Below, one piece after another: positions 19,432 through 30,745 of a DNA stretch of 64,000 bases. The translations under genes and the position numbers were made by a program. How positions within the stretch are numbered: the first letter of the stretch is position 1; the number at the start of each line of letters is the position of its first letter. This stretch comes from Fonsecaea monophora. Taxonomy: Eukaryota; Ascomycota; Eurotiomycetes; Chaetothyriales; Herpotrichiellaceae. The stretch covers positions 1 through 64,000 of the forward strand of contig NW_019173969.1 of the NCBI RefSeq assembly GCF_001642475.1, given 5' to 3'. The notes beneath the pieces were generated by a model. The model ran no database searches and had not been told where the DNA came from. It saw nothing but the letters and a program-made list of their open reading frames with translations.

Positions 19432-22227
19432 ATGGATCAAGATCAACCAGACGATTTCGCGTCGGAGTCTTTCTTCGACGAAAATTCCCTACAGCAACAG
19501 ATCCAACAGATCGATGCAAACGCTGATCTCAACAACGTCCCAAATGTTGCCATCCCTCCAAATCCCGCTGTCCTCGACAAGCTCTCACGTCGGTGGTATT
19601 GTGGCTGTTTGGAACGTACAGCGTGGTCGAGACATGGTCATCTTGCCAGCATATCCGATGATGGATCCACTGTCTATTTGGAGTGTATTCGATACAACTA
19701 TGAATTAAAATCATGGGGTCTCCATGAAAGACACTCCTTGACTACCCTCTTTGAAGACGCCACTAGCCTGGCTTGGAGCCCAAATGGAGGGGAACTTGCA
19801 GTGGTCGATGTCAAGGGCCGCATATGGATTTATCACAACTCTCTGCTCGCTATCAATCGCCTCACTCTTGCTCGACAAGGGGCTCTAGACGAGGGCGACG
19901 AGTACTCCCAACCGGTCGGGATGACATGGCTAAATCAAGATCGTCAGGAGAGACCAAGAAATGTCGTCACACATGCTTTCAAGGGTGAGAGTCGGTGGCA
20001 GCATGCTAACGCCAGAGCTAAACCACTCGGCCCCTATTGGCATCGTGCCGTTGCAATCGTTCACCGCAACGGGCTCTTCACACTTTGCTTTCAAAGAAGT
20101 GATGGCCAGTATTCCAAGGTCACCAAGCGACTATCTCCGCCAGACGACATCCTCTACAGTCATGCCAGCTTTGCCCCCACTGTTGAAGGAAAGATGCTCA
20201 TCACTCTGCACTCGTTCAAAAAGACCATCTCGGTTTACTTCCTCTCGATAGACTGGAACGAACTTAAGCAATCTGTGGAAAGCTTGCCGATTTTGAATCT
20301 TGAATCAGTTTCAAGCAATGTCTCTTCGCAGCCCTGCGGATCTCCCACTCTGCCTGATACATACGACCCGGATTCCTGGTTACTTAGCCACCTAGAGATT
20401 GTGCGCACTTCGGATGTCGAGAAAGCGGTCCAGATCCCCCCCACTATTCTCGCAATTTCTTCTGGTGTCAATAGAACTGTCAACATACCAGATTCAGGCT
20501 TCCTGGTATCGAGCATGATCAAGAGGTGGACGGTCGCTCCTGTCGAACAGAAGTTACATCCCCTATTTGATGCCCTGCCATCTATAGGTCCGGGGACGAC
20601 AGCACCCAAGCCTTCTTATACCCTCCAGAGGCTGCCCGATAAGGAAGAACAGGTCATTACGACCATTCATCATGTGGATGGTGTCCAAGCGCTTGTTGTT
20701 ACAACACAGGAAAACCGCACTGATTTCTTGAGCTCGGAGGACTTATCGCCCATGTCCTATGCCGGTTTGGCACAGGAAACCACATCCATGTCTCAATCTG
20801 GATTTGCATATCCCTACGCTCAAGTGATTCTCACACCAACTTTCTCCCCCAATGCATGCTTGAGAGCAGATCTGACACCAGAGGGCAAAACACAACTTGT
20901 TGCCATGGAATACCAACTAGGACAGCCACAGTCACTACAGCCGCTGGATCCAAATGTTGACGTGGCTCTTGCATCCCTAAACCTGACCTTTGCACGAGCA
21001 TGCTGGTCGAATGCTACCATCGATGACATCCTGATGTGTGTGTCACAGTCCATTCCGACCGAACTCATCCCCACTGTAATTTCAACTGCCTATCGCACGC
21101 TCTTTCGAGACAATGACTTTGTGAACGAAAGGACTGAGGGCTCGGAACTCGAAAAGTTTATCCACAAGACGGTGATAGGAAGGGTTCTGTCTTACCATGC
21201 AAGTCTCGCGGCAAACTGTACTCAGCTTCCCTCCATCGCCTCCACTGATCGAAGACATGGTTGTTGGTCACTCAGCGCACAGTGGGCTTGGTTGGTAAAC
21301 AATATCCGACAGGCTGCAACTCTGCTTTTCATGGCTATGAGGGACGTGCAGAATATCCAACTCGTCATGAGCCAAGACCTGACGGACCTGCTCTGCTCGA
21401 ATCTCCGGTGGGGTTTGTCGCTGATGAGGTTTATCATCAGCACCATTTTAGAGGTAGGCGATCGGGAGACAAACCCTGAAATGTTTGATGAGAAAGATCC
21501 CGGCAGAGCGGGCGACTCTCTAGGCGATGGGAGTCAGGGTCTGGTTGCGCTGCTGTTGAACTGCCACCCTTCCCGAATTTTCTTGATTGCCTTCGTCAGA
21601 GCTGTCAGGGCGTACGCGAAGAACACAGAACCAAAATCTAATCATCACTTGCAAGTTCTCCAATGTATTCAACAGCAGACGTCGGGAAAAGGACTATCAT
21701 TTCAAGCCATGGAGGCGCTCCTCGAATACAGATGGTCGGCGGTCGGTGATGTGGATAGGGACATGGCCGCCACAGCTGCACGCCAGCTCGAGATGATGGC
21801 CACGGGGATTGTGCATGAGTCGTACCAGGGGACGATCAAGGTGCTACTTAACACACTCTTCAACAGTGCTCAGGGACTGCGAGCCAAGATGCTGATCGAC
21901 CGAGTTAAGCTGTTTATCGACCATGTCGATTTGGAGTACATCTTTTTGAACAACGACATCCTGGGTCGACGAAGCACTGATGAAGACCCCGATAGGAAGG
22001 AGGTCATCTATGATGTGCATCGGAAGAGACCAATTCTCAAGGGCGTGGCAGAGCCCGGCGGCACAGGGCAACTCATGATTAGGAAATGCTTGAGATGTGG
22101 GAGTTATAGTGAGGACGTCGTCAATGTGCCACCTAGGGAGTGGCCTCGGCAAGTTGCTATGCTACTTATGAGATGTGTTTGCGATGGCAGTTGGGTGCTT
22201 AAGCCTTGGGATACGGTCCACAAATGA
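19432..22227 (+). CDS. MED16: Mediator complex subunit 16 (Med16/Sin4)
   Basis: Single exon, 931 residues from the ATG at 19432; nine further bases upstream are open but begin with TTG. The N-terminal part is a beta-propeller typical of Med16: WYCGCLERTAWS, SWGLHERHSLTTLF, SLAWSPNGGELAVVD, GRIWIYHN. The middle and C-terminal parts are helical. The tail has a conserved paired-cysteine segment (RKCLRCGSYSEDV ... LMRCVCDGSW) that looks like a metal-binding end. Med16 belongs to the tail module of Mediator and passes signals from gene-specific activators to RNA polymerase II. Length is in the usual range for filamentous ascomycetes. Confidence 0.93.
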   Translation: MDQDQPDDFASESFFDENSLQQQIQQIDANADLNNVPNVAIPPNPAVLDKLSRRWYCGCLERTAWSRHGHLASISDDGSTVYLECIRYNYELKSWGLHERHSLTTLFEDATSLAWSPNGGELAVVDVKGRIWIYHNSLLAINRLTLARQGALDEGDEYSQPVGMTWLNQDRQERPRNVVTHAFKGESRWQHANARAKPLGPYWHRAVAIVHRNGLFTLCFQRSDGQYSKVTKRLSPPDDILYSHASFAPTVEGKMLITLHSFKKTISVYFLSIDWNELKQSVESLPILNLESVSSNVSSQPCGSPTLPDTYDPDSWLLSHLEIVRTSDVEKAVQIPPTILAISSGVNRTVNIPDSGFLVSSMIKRWTVAPVEQKLHPLFDALPSIGPGTTAPKPSYTLQRLPDKEEQVITTIHHVDGVQALVVTTQENRTDFLSSEDLSPMSYAGLAQETTSMSQSGFAYPYAQVILTPTFSPNACLRADLTPEGKTQLVAMEYQLGQPQSLQPLDPNVDVALASLNLTFARACWSNATIDDILMCVSQSIPTELIPTVISTAYRTLFRDNDFVNERTEGSELEKFIHKTVIGRVLSYHASLAANCTQLPSIASTDRRHGCWSLSAQWAWLVNNIRQAATLLFMAMRDVQNIQLVMSQDLTDLLCSNLRWGLSLMRFIISTILEVGDRETNPEMFDEKDPGRAGDSLGDGSQGLVALLLNCHPSRIFLIAFVRAVRAYAKNTEPKSNHHLQVLQCIQQQTSGKGLSFQAMEALLEYRWSAVGDVDRDMAATAARQLEMMATGIVHESYQGTIKVLLNTLFNSAQGLRAKMLIDRVKLFIDHVDLEYIFLNNDILGRRSTDEDPDRKEVIYDVHRKRPILKGVAEPGGTGQLMIRKCLRCGSYSEDVVNVPPREWPRQVAMLLMRCVCDGSWVLKPWDTVHK

Positions 22228-22606
22228 AGCGCAAAAAGCCTGCAGGGTGAATTTTGGGGAGTTCCAGAACCCCATGTACTTGGGCGAAATCAGCAAAGCC
22301 GTATCGAAGTGTTTTGCAACCGTCTTCAATGAAATTTTGGGTTCGTGTTTTCTCATTTGTCCCCGTAGCGCCGCATGACACAGGCCATACCCGCCATTTC
22401 GTTGTGTCTTACAGTCATGGACTGCTCAAGCTGAAGCTCATAATTCTAGAGCTGGGGAAAGCATCCTCCACCTCACAAAAGTCTTCGGAACCACTAACCA
22501 CCATCACTTGTTTTTCCCCCAGCGACTCATCCATCAACCTCAATGGTTTATTTTTTCACGCGTAAACCTTTGAAACACACCTCTGTCCTTTGCCCGAGAC
22601 ACCATT
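22228..22606. other. Intergenic between convergent MED16 and RPL35
   Basis: 3' sides of both genes; no other feature seen. Confidence 0.6.
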
Positions 22607-23185
22607 TTACTCGGCCTTCACAGCATACTTCCTCGCGGGGAAGTGCGTCAGTCTCTTCTTCTGTTTCTCTGTGACCCTGCTGGCGTCCTTTTTCGAGAGC
22701 CGGCGGCGGATGGAGCGGGTCAACTTGGGTCGCAGGTCGAGGGGCAGGTACTTCTTCTTGGCGTAGAACAGGCGAAGCTGGTGGCGTTGGTTTGCGTTGA
22801 TGACGGTCAGGACGCGGGCGATAGATTTGCGGAGGTCATGTCTATCAAAACCCGGGGATATCAGCACTGTGCTCGCCTCTCGCCCATGTAAAAAACTTTT
22901 GTAGATCGAGAAGGGAAGGGGGGAATTCAATCCAACGCCGTCTTCTTCATTTCCAATCGGTGGTTTGTAGAACATACATTCTTGTCAATTTTGATGAAGC
23001 GCCGCCGGCGATCTTCTGCACGCGCAATTGCCCCAGCTCGGTCTTGAGCTCGTCGAGTTGTTTCTTCAGGTCGTCCTTGGACTTGCCCCAGAGCTGGCCG
23101 GGCTTGACTTTGGCGTTGGTCGACTGTAGTGTAACTTATCAGCATTGGTTTTGTGGCTAGGTTAGTCGAAGGGTTCACAAACCAT
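22607..23185 (-). CDS. RPL35: 60S ribosomal protein L35 (uL29)
   Basis: Three coding exons on the minus strand, 23185-23183 (only the ATG), 23123-22978 and 22841-22607, give 127 residues. The protein starts M-STNAKVKPGQLWGKSK, continues with LKTELGQLRVQKIAGG and KSIARVLTVINANQR (uL29 signature), and ends with KYAVKAE. Length matches eukaryotic L35. The first intron lies directly after the start codon (ATG|GTTTGT ... CTACAG|TCG). The second splits an Ile codon (AT|GTATGT ... GATAG|A). The protein sits at the exit of the ribosomal tunnel. Intron-rich 5' ends are typical of ribosomal protein genes in filamentous fungi. Confidence 0.96.
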
Positions 23186-23591
23186 CTTGGCTGGTTAGTA
23201 GAAACTTGTCGATGTCGAGGTTCGTTGAGAAGAGTTTGTAGATTTGGATGTCGTTGACGGTTCGGTCGGTCGGTCGCAGTCTAGGGAAAATTGTTGTGTG
23301 CAAGCCCCGATTTCTGCCAAGATTTATTTTGCACGTGATCAACCTGCGAGATGCGCCTAACCGGCTACGGTAAGTTCCGCTCACGCCCCATGCTTCCGCG
23401 GCTGCGTCGTCGTTAGGACAAGGTGGGAACTTTGACCACCGACTCTCCTCCAGCCACGAGACCAATTGTCAATCCGGGTCGAAGACTGTACTCGATGAAC
23501 CATATTGGGACGATGAATTCAGTGATGACCTCGCTCTTATAGACGACTGCCCAGACGTTCTTCCACGTCACTTCGGCGAGCGACTCTTGCG
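23186..23591. promoter_or_regulatory. Divergent promoter between RPL35 and GOS1
   Basis: A 406-bp interval serves both a ribosomal protein gene (leftward) and a Golgi SNARE gene (rightward). No coding sequence. Confidence 0.6.
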
Positions 23592-24391
23592 ATGGCAACT
23601 ACTACGGGATGGGCGCAACTACGTCAACAGATCCGGACACTGGAAAGCCAGGTACGTTGGCTGTACCGCCTAAGGAATGCTCCCATGTGACTAATTTACT
23701 CTCTGGCAGACTGAAGCCCTATTCCACACTTATTCACAATATGCGTCCACCCCTAATCTCCCTCCCAAGCCGTCAGACGAGGAACAAAGGAACGAAGCGG
23801 AAATACAGGAGCTGCTAGAAAAGGTGGGAGCCGACGGTTGATCATTGAGGGTGCCAATTACACAATCTAATATTCTCCCACGTATAGCGTGAAGGACTGG
23901 TCTCGCAACTCGCTCGACTCCTCGACTCCGAAAGCGCCCTGAGCACATCGAGTCTGAAGCAGAACAATCTCTCCCGCCACCGTGAAGTCCTCAGTGAACA
24001 CCGCCAGGAACTCCGTCGCCTTAAAGGCTCCATATCCGAAGCTCGTGACCGCCAGCATCTCCTCGCAAACGTACGCTCTGACATCGACGCATTCCGGTCG
24101 TCTAACCCAGCTGAGGCCGAAGCCGAATACATGCTCCAAGAGCGGGCCCGATTGGACCAGAGTCATAATGTCATTGACGGCGTTTTGTCCCAAGCATATG
24201 CCATCAACGAGAGTTTCGGGATTCAGAGAGAGACTCTGGCCAGCATCAACCGACGGATTACCAGCGCCGCGGCTCAAATCCCTGGTGTGAACGGTTTGAT
24301 CCAGAGGATCGGGTCCAAAAGGCGGAGAGATGGCATTATTCTGGGGAGTTTCATCGCATTTTGTTTTCTGATGCTGCTCTACTTCAGTTGA
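23592..24391 (+). CDS. GOS1: Golgi SNARE Gos1 (GS28)
   Basis: Three exons, 23592-23651, 23710-23823 and 23888-24391, give 225 residues. Both introns are phase 0 (GTACGT ... GGCAG and GTGGGA ... TATAG). The N-terminus (GWAQLRQQIRTLESQTEALF) is the conserved Gos1 start, followed by the helical N-terminal domain. The SNARE motif runs from about 135 to 195 (ERARLDQSHNVIDGVLSQA ... INRRI). A single C-terminal membrane anchor follows (IILGSFIAFCFLMLLYF) with only one residue after it, as expected for a tail-anchored protein. Gos1 works in retrograde and intra-Golgi vesicle fusion with Sed5 and Ykt6. Confidence 0.95.
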
Positions 24392-27300
24392 TCGCACACG
24401 ATCGAGAGGGCACCACTACAGGCCAGTATTCGAGGCCGTACCTTGAGTGGCAGCAACCTCTTCCAGGTGCTGAGGATTCCATACTTACGCTTCGACTCTC
24501 CCTCCACTTCTTTCGTCGGCACACCGAGATGTCCCTGCTGCCCACGTTGTCGGCAGAGATTCCTATGAGGCTACTTCTCCAGAGTGGCTGAACCTTGAAG
24601 TGTTTCAGGAGAGAGTCTGTCGAGCAGGGTCCGAACCTGGAAAAGTGAAGGGAAGATGCAGCCAGTGGAGCGTCGGGGTTGGAAAGTGGCTGAAGAAATT
24701 CTGCACAAACTCACTCAAACCAAGCACAAAAATCCCGAGAGAGTGCGAATCGCACATGACATGATAACGCCGCTGAGAGAAAACACATCAAAAGGAGGTG
24801 GCTCGCCTTCTGTAGCAGCTTCTGTTCGGAGCAGAACTCTGATCAATGGGGGATCGCAAACATCTGATATGATATGGAAGACTGTAAAGTTTAGGCGTTA
24901 CTTTGGAAGGGTTTCATCATGTGCTGATAACATATTGTCATGAAGTTGGTTGGTGAGCAGAGCAAGCGACACATTTTATCGAGGACTATTCAATTTATAG
25001 GTGCTGGATGTGGATTGGCCGATCTAGTTTCGAGGCATGGCGCATAAGCTGTAGAACATATGTAAGAATGCTCGTCTCGACCCAAGGCTTTTGAATCGCA
25101 ATTTATCGGCCGCTTAGCACACTGTATGAATGCATTAAGTGATTCGATCAATACCTTTTCTATAGACAGGCGCGAGCAAGAGACCGCCCAGAGGTTGGCA
25201 GAGTGTCTGAGTGTCTTCTGAGAGTGGATGGAGATGGGGAGTCGGCAGATATTGACTCGGTAATATTAATGCTCGAATGATGCCAACCCGAATTGGGAGG
25301 TGGGTTGCTCTCCCACCAACTTTTTCTTTTTCACCCTGAGATTCTCAGCCTTGGCCATCCATCCATCAATTACTACTACCTCAATACCCAAGTACTTGGT
25401 CGGCTAACACGGCGCCCGTCACCCATCGCCCATCGCTTAGCTCTTGTCGTAACTCGCAACGCACTTCGTCCCTATGTTTTATGTACCTGAAAGTAGCCAA
25501 ATCGGCCAGTCGGCTACTGACATCCCAATGAAGTTCTAGTTCTTTGGAAGTGCTTGCTATTGATCGTCACTCCGGGATGCGACGCTGGAAGGAAAGAGGT
25601 TTTGGCGCCCCGGGGCAATATACCCTCCTTGAACGAAAATCCCTATCTCCTTGGTCTGAGTCTTGTTTTCCCACTTCGATTTTTCCTTACCGTGCCCTAA
25701 TTAACTAAGCCCTTGGGACTTTTCTTGTCCCTACATATGTACTGTCTGTCAACTAGCGTCCGTCTCGTCCATCTCCGTTATTCCCCAAGAATCAATTCCC
25801 AACAATGGATTAATGATGACGACGGTGGTTCCCCTGTTCCCGTCCCCCTCTTCTTCTTGGGTATGTTGTATACGGAAGTTTCCTCTTTTCACATGAGGTC
25901 AAGACAAGGCATGTTCGTTCATATGAAACACAAACCTCATGCTGTGCGTGGGCATGGTATCGTGTGAATTCCTGGAAGTGGAGCGTAGAGACTATGAGGC
26001 ATCTATCCGTACGCATCGTCGTAATAGATCTCGACGACTAATTTTTTTTTTTTTAATCGTCAATGCGTTCCGCTCGTTTAGTGGTACCATATTCACTATT
26101 CTGGACGCTGTTTTCCGAGTACCTATACGGGTTATTACTCATGACCGCTTCCCTCTTGACACCCAAACCGCCCTGAAGGAGGACATTGTGATTTACTTTT
26201 TTTGGACTTTGGGGAGGGGCGCACACGGCTATCGGCTCGCGTTGCTCGCTCGTGTTTTCTCACTTTTTGGTTTCCCGGCCACTTCCCGCACAAATCAGAG
26301 GACGGGCATGCGACATTTCTTATACGAGGTACAAACGAACAAACGGATGCTAGATCGAGCGGGTGTTGGTGGTCCTTTCCGCACTAAAAAGTAATCATTC
26401 TTTGCCTGAACGAGGGACAATGGCGCCCATGCAATCGATGGAGGGCTGCTTTTTCCCAATCCATACTTGTAATGACTCGATCCCGCCAAACTGGGAAGAT
26501 ACGATGGAATCATGGGCCATTCCGAAACGCACCCCCTTCTGGGATAAGGTTCGGGGTTCCGAGTGAGTGAGAGCTGATCTGTTGAGGGAGAAAAAGGGAA
26601 AAAACAACCAAGCCCAGCTCTCGTCAGATGAAAGGGCTTATTATCTGCGCTTGGTACTTGGTAAGAGCATTGGCAGATGTCACACTTGTCAGGGACGGGA
26701 GGGGAGAGGAGAGGTTAAACATTCCGGCTGATCTGAAAACCTTCCACGTGAAGTAGAGACGCAAGACAAAAAGACGAAGAGAGTACGGTGGGAATGAAAA
26801 GGAATTCCCCGTCAAGCTTTTTTGGGTTTGTAACGTGGGTGGTAGTGGTAATAGATACTACGAGGTACTCCCGCTCTTTCCCCTGCCCAACAAACAGAGA
26901 GGACGAGAGAGGAGACTCGGAACGTCGTTTGCGGCGAATGTAACTTATTGGCAAGGAATGACATACCTACATACATGTGTGTCCATACCCAAACTATACT
27001 TATGCATGGTCAAGACACACGGACTAACCCACCTGTCCCTTATTCTGTTCTTCCCACCACACTCACCATGATGTGGGAGGAGGTATGAGGCAAAAAAAAT
27101 CCCGCTCTTCCGATTTCCCGCTCTTGTTGTCCGCGATAACCGGTGTCCTCGTTCCTCGTTCCCACGACCCTCACTCACCATGCACGGCTCAACGACTGGC
27201 GGAGTTTCTGAACTGGGTGCCATGTGTACTCGTACTTGCAATGGAATACATGCATGAGCTTTAGAAACGTCCCTGCAGCCAGCTAGCCATCAAGCCGTTA

Positions 27301-28832
27301 TCCATTGGCCCATTGGGTGGGAAGGGCCCGGCCGGGGGATGACATTCCATCTCCCTGAGCAATACTCGTACCAACCAAAGGCTCCTAACTACTCAGTCGT
27401 CGTCTTCCTGTATGCGAGCCATTCATTTCCTCCTGCAGGAACTCAAGTCATGCATTTAGCAGAATGACTTCCCCTCCAGCGAGCGAGAAAAGCACAAGGA
27501 AATTACCCAAAGAGTAGAGGAGAGGAGAGTGTCTGAGAGAGGGGACAAAGCCCAGAAATATCTACCCAGTACGCAGTACTTGTATGAACGGTACTTCTGA
27601 TAATAATGCTTTGCTGGAACAAGCAGAATAAAAAAAACAAGGCGAGGAGGCGAAATCCTTGGGACTTGGAACAAGATTTTTCTCTTCTCCCATCCCCCTC
27701 CCACGCCCTCTCTCTCTCTCATATGTGACTTTAAAGATCTGAGGGCTTTTTTTTCTTTCCCCTCGTCAAAAACTCATTCCATGACCCTTGTATTAGTAGT
27801 AGTGGAGAAATCTTTTGGCGATTGGCTAGGCTTGACAAGAAAGAAGGTCATATTACATTACAACCCTTTTCCGAGTGAGAACTGGACTTGGGGGGCTATA
27901 GTATCCCATCTCTCCCATCATTTTTAGAACATCCATTCCGCCCTTCCTTACCAATCTATTCCACACAACACCCCCCGTTCTCGCTCGATTCTTTTCCCCA
28001 TCTTGGCCCCTTGGGAAAAGAGAATACGAGATATTAGCCTTGTCCGATTCTGCGATATTGGACCCTTCTTTGTTCGCCTCTGGCTCGCAAAACCCTCTCG
28101 AGTTTTCCCCACCATATACTATTCTTTCCCTCGACTTGTTGCGGGCAATAACTCCGTTGACATCACGATATACTGATTCCACTTTTCTGTCCACCGGTTT
28201 GTTAGGAATAATACATACTTACTCCCTGCGTGCAGAGAGCCATTCTCCATTGTGTGGTCTGGGCCGGGTCCACCTTCAACGTCATAACAAAGGGACCAAG
28301 GAGAAAGAAAAAAAGGGACAAAGACGGCAGGCAACAATCGCGGCTGCAAACGTCCTTGCCAGAACCCGCTTCTTCAATTCTGCATTTGCATTTGCGGCCT
28401 CCCCTGAAAGAACGACGGGTATAGGCATGCTCCAAAATCTGTGAGACAAAGTCAACGCGCAAACCCTGTCTCAACGGCGAAGGCAAACCGTCGCCTTTAA
28501 GGATATGGAATGTCAATCTCTCCTGTTCTTCTCAGTAGAAGAGTCATTTCCAGAATCGCCATCGCGCCGGATATCGGCCTTCCAAATCCCAGACGACTAC
28601 ACCGAGCGAAGCCATCTTTTGCAAGCATAAGCCGAAGGCACAGTGCCATAACTGCAAGAGGTGTTGTCAGTCTTCCGGTGTCTGCTTGACTGCCCCTTCC
28701 TCCGACCCGACTTCTCGCCATTCTTATAATCATCTCAACCTCTGCACATCCGAAAAGCACCGAAACCATCTTCAGTGCTTCCCAAATCTCTTCTTCCGTA
28801 TCACCAATTGCGGGTCGGGCTTTTCTGACGAT
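24392..28832. other. 4.4-kb region without a recognisable gene
   Basis: Open frames exist (longest 25939-26394 plus, 151 codons), but none shows a domain, signal peptide or conserved-looking motif, and frames overlap on both strands. A T13 tract lies at 26042-26054. Several stretches are rich in C/T (25320-25480, 27660-27780). It could hold a non-coding RNA or a gene too diverged to see. Confidence 0.45.
26042..26054. repeat. T13 homopolymer
   Basis: Thirteen consecutive T. Confidence 0.9.
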
Positions 28833-29164
28833 ATGTGCATATACTATACCTACCACTTTAGCTGCTGTCCCGGCACATCAAGGCCAGCACCATACTATGT
28901 TCACTCCATGTGCGACAAAGCGTCAAATCCCAAGAAGAAATTTCCGTTAGGATCTGGCGGTGTGAAAGTGATCGATCTGGCGAAATGCAAAGTTCAGCAT
29001 GAGATCCTCGACGGGGCAGAGGCAGACCAGCCGTGTCCAAGGTGCGGGTAAGTTTCGCTCCTGTGAAGTCGACCTGCGCAATAAGTGCACTTCCCATGAT
29101 ACATCGCAAATGCTGATTCTCTTGTTCGTAATTTAGGGCGAAACCAGAAAACTGTGAGCAATAA
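28833..29164 (+). CDS. Small cysteine-rich protein of unknown function
   Basis: Two exons, 28833-29047 and 29137-29164, give 80 residues with eight cysteines. The start MCIYYTYHFSCC and the end CPRCGAKPENC resemble a widespread class of short fungal proteins that open with MCI(Y/H) and close with a CxxC pair. The paired cysteines suggest a zinc-ribbon-like metal site. The intron (GTAAGT ... ATTTAG, 89 bp) splits a Gly codon; without splicing the frame stops at 29051 after CPRCG, so the gene would be almost the same length. No signal peptide, so probably intracellular. Its 3' end is 63 bp from that of ATP10. Function is unknown. Confidence 0.62.
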
Positions 29165-29227
29165 CGCATGTTTTGTATGGTTGATGTGATGCATCAAGGA
29201 GCTTTGCCGACTTCTTTGGGATTGGGA

Positions 29228-30388
29228 TCAGGCTGTGCTGGCTGCGGGTATTGCATTGCGCTTGTTCATAATAGCGGTCGACCTTTCGATTTGAGGCACT
29301 GAGGCTTTTGGTTTGGTAGCAACGGGTTTGGGGCGAGCGGATATGGTCTGGGAGGATGTCTGTCCCAGATTTTGTTCTTCTTGAAGCAGTCTCTGAACTG
29401 CCGCATTCAACCCTTCCACCTCACCTTCCCACGCATGACCACTCCCTGCCCATCGAATCTTACAGCTCGAGTCCACCAGATAGACGTACCCGACTTGAGA
29501 ATTGAGTAGACCAATGGCATCGCGCACTTCGTCATTAAGACCGCGACGAATATCCCGAGGTAATTTGATCATAAAGTACTTGTTCCAGCGTTCTTCTGGT
29601 ACGGTTTTTCTCAACCTTCCACTAAACATCTTCACAAGCAGAGCACGAACCCAGTCGCCCTGCAGATTGATATCCACTCGCTGGAGACGGTTCTTGTTTT
29701 CTTGAATTATTCTGTTCAATTCCGGGTTGCTCTTAACGCTGATGAATGTGTCAACCTGTTCCTCAGCCCAATGGCCTGACTGCATTGCTATGATAGAAAT
29801 CTTTCCCATAAGCACGGGAGTTGTGTCCCGTCCTCCTTGAGGCCCATCGCCTTCCGCGGCAAGCGTTTGACCCCAAATATTGGGAAAATAGAGTGCCTTT
29901 TCACGTTTGAATAGTCGAGGGTTAGACACAAAACTCTTTCCTTTAAAATGATCAACTCGTCGCCATTCTTGAAAATAAGGGCGGAAGAACGTCCGCAGGT
30001 AAACCCGCCGCCGCTCGAGAGCCTTCTCGTAACTTGTGAAATCTTCGTGTCTTTCTCGGAGGGTGCGATTGTCGACAGGACTGTTTTGACCAGGTCGTGG
30101 GGGGTGCTCAAGACCAAGCGGGCGGGAGAGGACCGAAGGGGTGAATTTCTCGCCCGTCACTCCTCGTGGGATTGGGATCTTTGAGATGGCAGAAAGATTT
30201 TCAGGGTTTCGGTCCAGACCGACATGAAGGGGAATCGTTGGCTTCTTGATCTCGACTCGTGCCTTCTCCGGTATAGGCGAATGCGAAGTTGAGGCTCTGC
30301 GAGACAAACTCCGAAGTCGACAAGGGCAACGGCTGTGAGGGCGCAGTGTGAGAGAGATGAAAAGACTGAGGACGTCTTTGCGACTCAT
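29228..30388 (-). CDS. ATP10: Mitochondrial F1F0-ATP synthase assembly factor Atp10
   Basis: Single exon, 386 residues. The N-terminus is Arg/Ser-rich and lacks acidic residues (RPHSRCPCRLRSLSRRAS), fitting a mitochondrial targeting sequence. Family blocks follow: RPLGLEHPPRPGQN, LRTFFRPYFQEWRRVDHFKG, SNPRLFKREKALYFPNIWGQ, DTTPVLMGKISIIA, and the C-terminal IGLLNSQVGYVYLVDSSC with IRWAGSGHA, which is the most conserved Atp10 signature. The last 50 residues are a weakly conserved Lys/Pro/Ser tail. Atp10 is an inner-membrane chaperone that helps incorporate subunit 6 (Atp6) into the F0 ring. Divergent from the POL4-type gene, 357 bp apart. Confidence 0.93.
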   Translation of the reverse strand: MSRKDVLSLFISLTLRPHSRCPCRLRSLSRRASTSHSPIPEKARVEIKKPTIPLHVGLDRNPENLSAISKIPIPRGVTGEKFTPSVLSRPLGLEHPPRPGQNSPVDNRTLRERHEDFTSYEKALERRRVYLRTFFRPYFQEWRRVDHFKGKSFVSNPRLFKREKALYFPNIWGQTLAAEGDGPQGGRDTTPVLMGKISIIAMQSGHWAEEQVDTFISVKSNPELNRIIQENKNRLQRVDINLQGDWVRALLVKMFSGRLRKTVPEERWNKYFMIKLPRDIRRGLNDEVRDAIGLLNSQVGYVYLVDSSCKIRWAGSGHAWEGEVEGLNAAVQRLLQEEQNLGQTSSQTISARPKPVATKPKASVPQIERSTAIMNKRNAIPAASTA

Positions 30389-30745
30389 TGTGCGAATCTC
30401 TGATGGTCAGTCTCTACTTTCCCTCTCAGAGCACCCGAAACTACTATTTGGACATCCGAGGACGGATCTATGTCGACATTGAGCTACAACTCGACTATGC
30501 TTCTGTGCAAATGAGTTGGCTTGGCATCATGTGACAGCGCGTCACTATCGTGTCCAGTGGTGAAGGGTAATTAACAAAGGGCTGTCCCACTTCACCCCCG
30601 CCTTGATTTGCCTGTGCGTCCTTTATCACCCTTTCACCTGTGAAGTTATTACCTTTTCACTTCTTATTCTGCATGCGGCCATGTATATAAACATAACCTG
30701 CACCCACGACAGACGAATCCATGCCACCTTCGACCCATTTTACCG
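30389..30745. promoter_or_regulatory. Divergent promoter between ATP10 and the polymerase X gene
   Basis: 357 bp shared between the two divergent genes; contains a TATATAAA element on the polymerase side. Confidence 0.6.
30685..30692 (+). promoter_or_regulatory. TATA box (TATATAAA)
   Basis: Perfect TATATAAA 54 bases upstream of the ATG of the polymerase X gene. Confidence 0.55.

Noticed and set aside
26042..26110. tRNA-like words after a poly-T tract (GTTTAGTGGTACCA)
   Set aside because: No B-box (GGTTCGANTCC) and no acceptor-stem pairing; the poly-T would also be on the wrong side for a plus-strand gene.
25939..26394. 151-codon plus-strand frame
   Set aside because: Begins across a poly-T tract, no domain or signal, overlapped by other frames.
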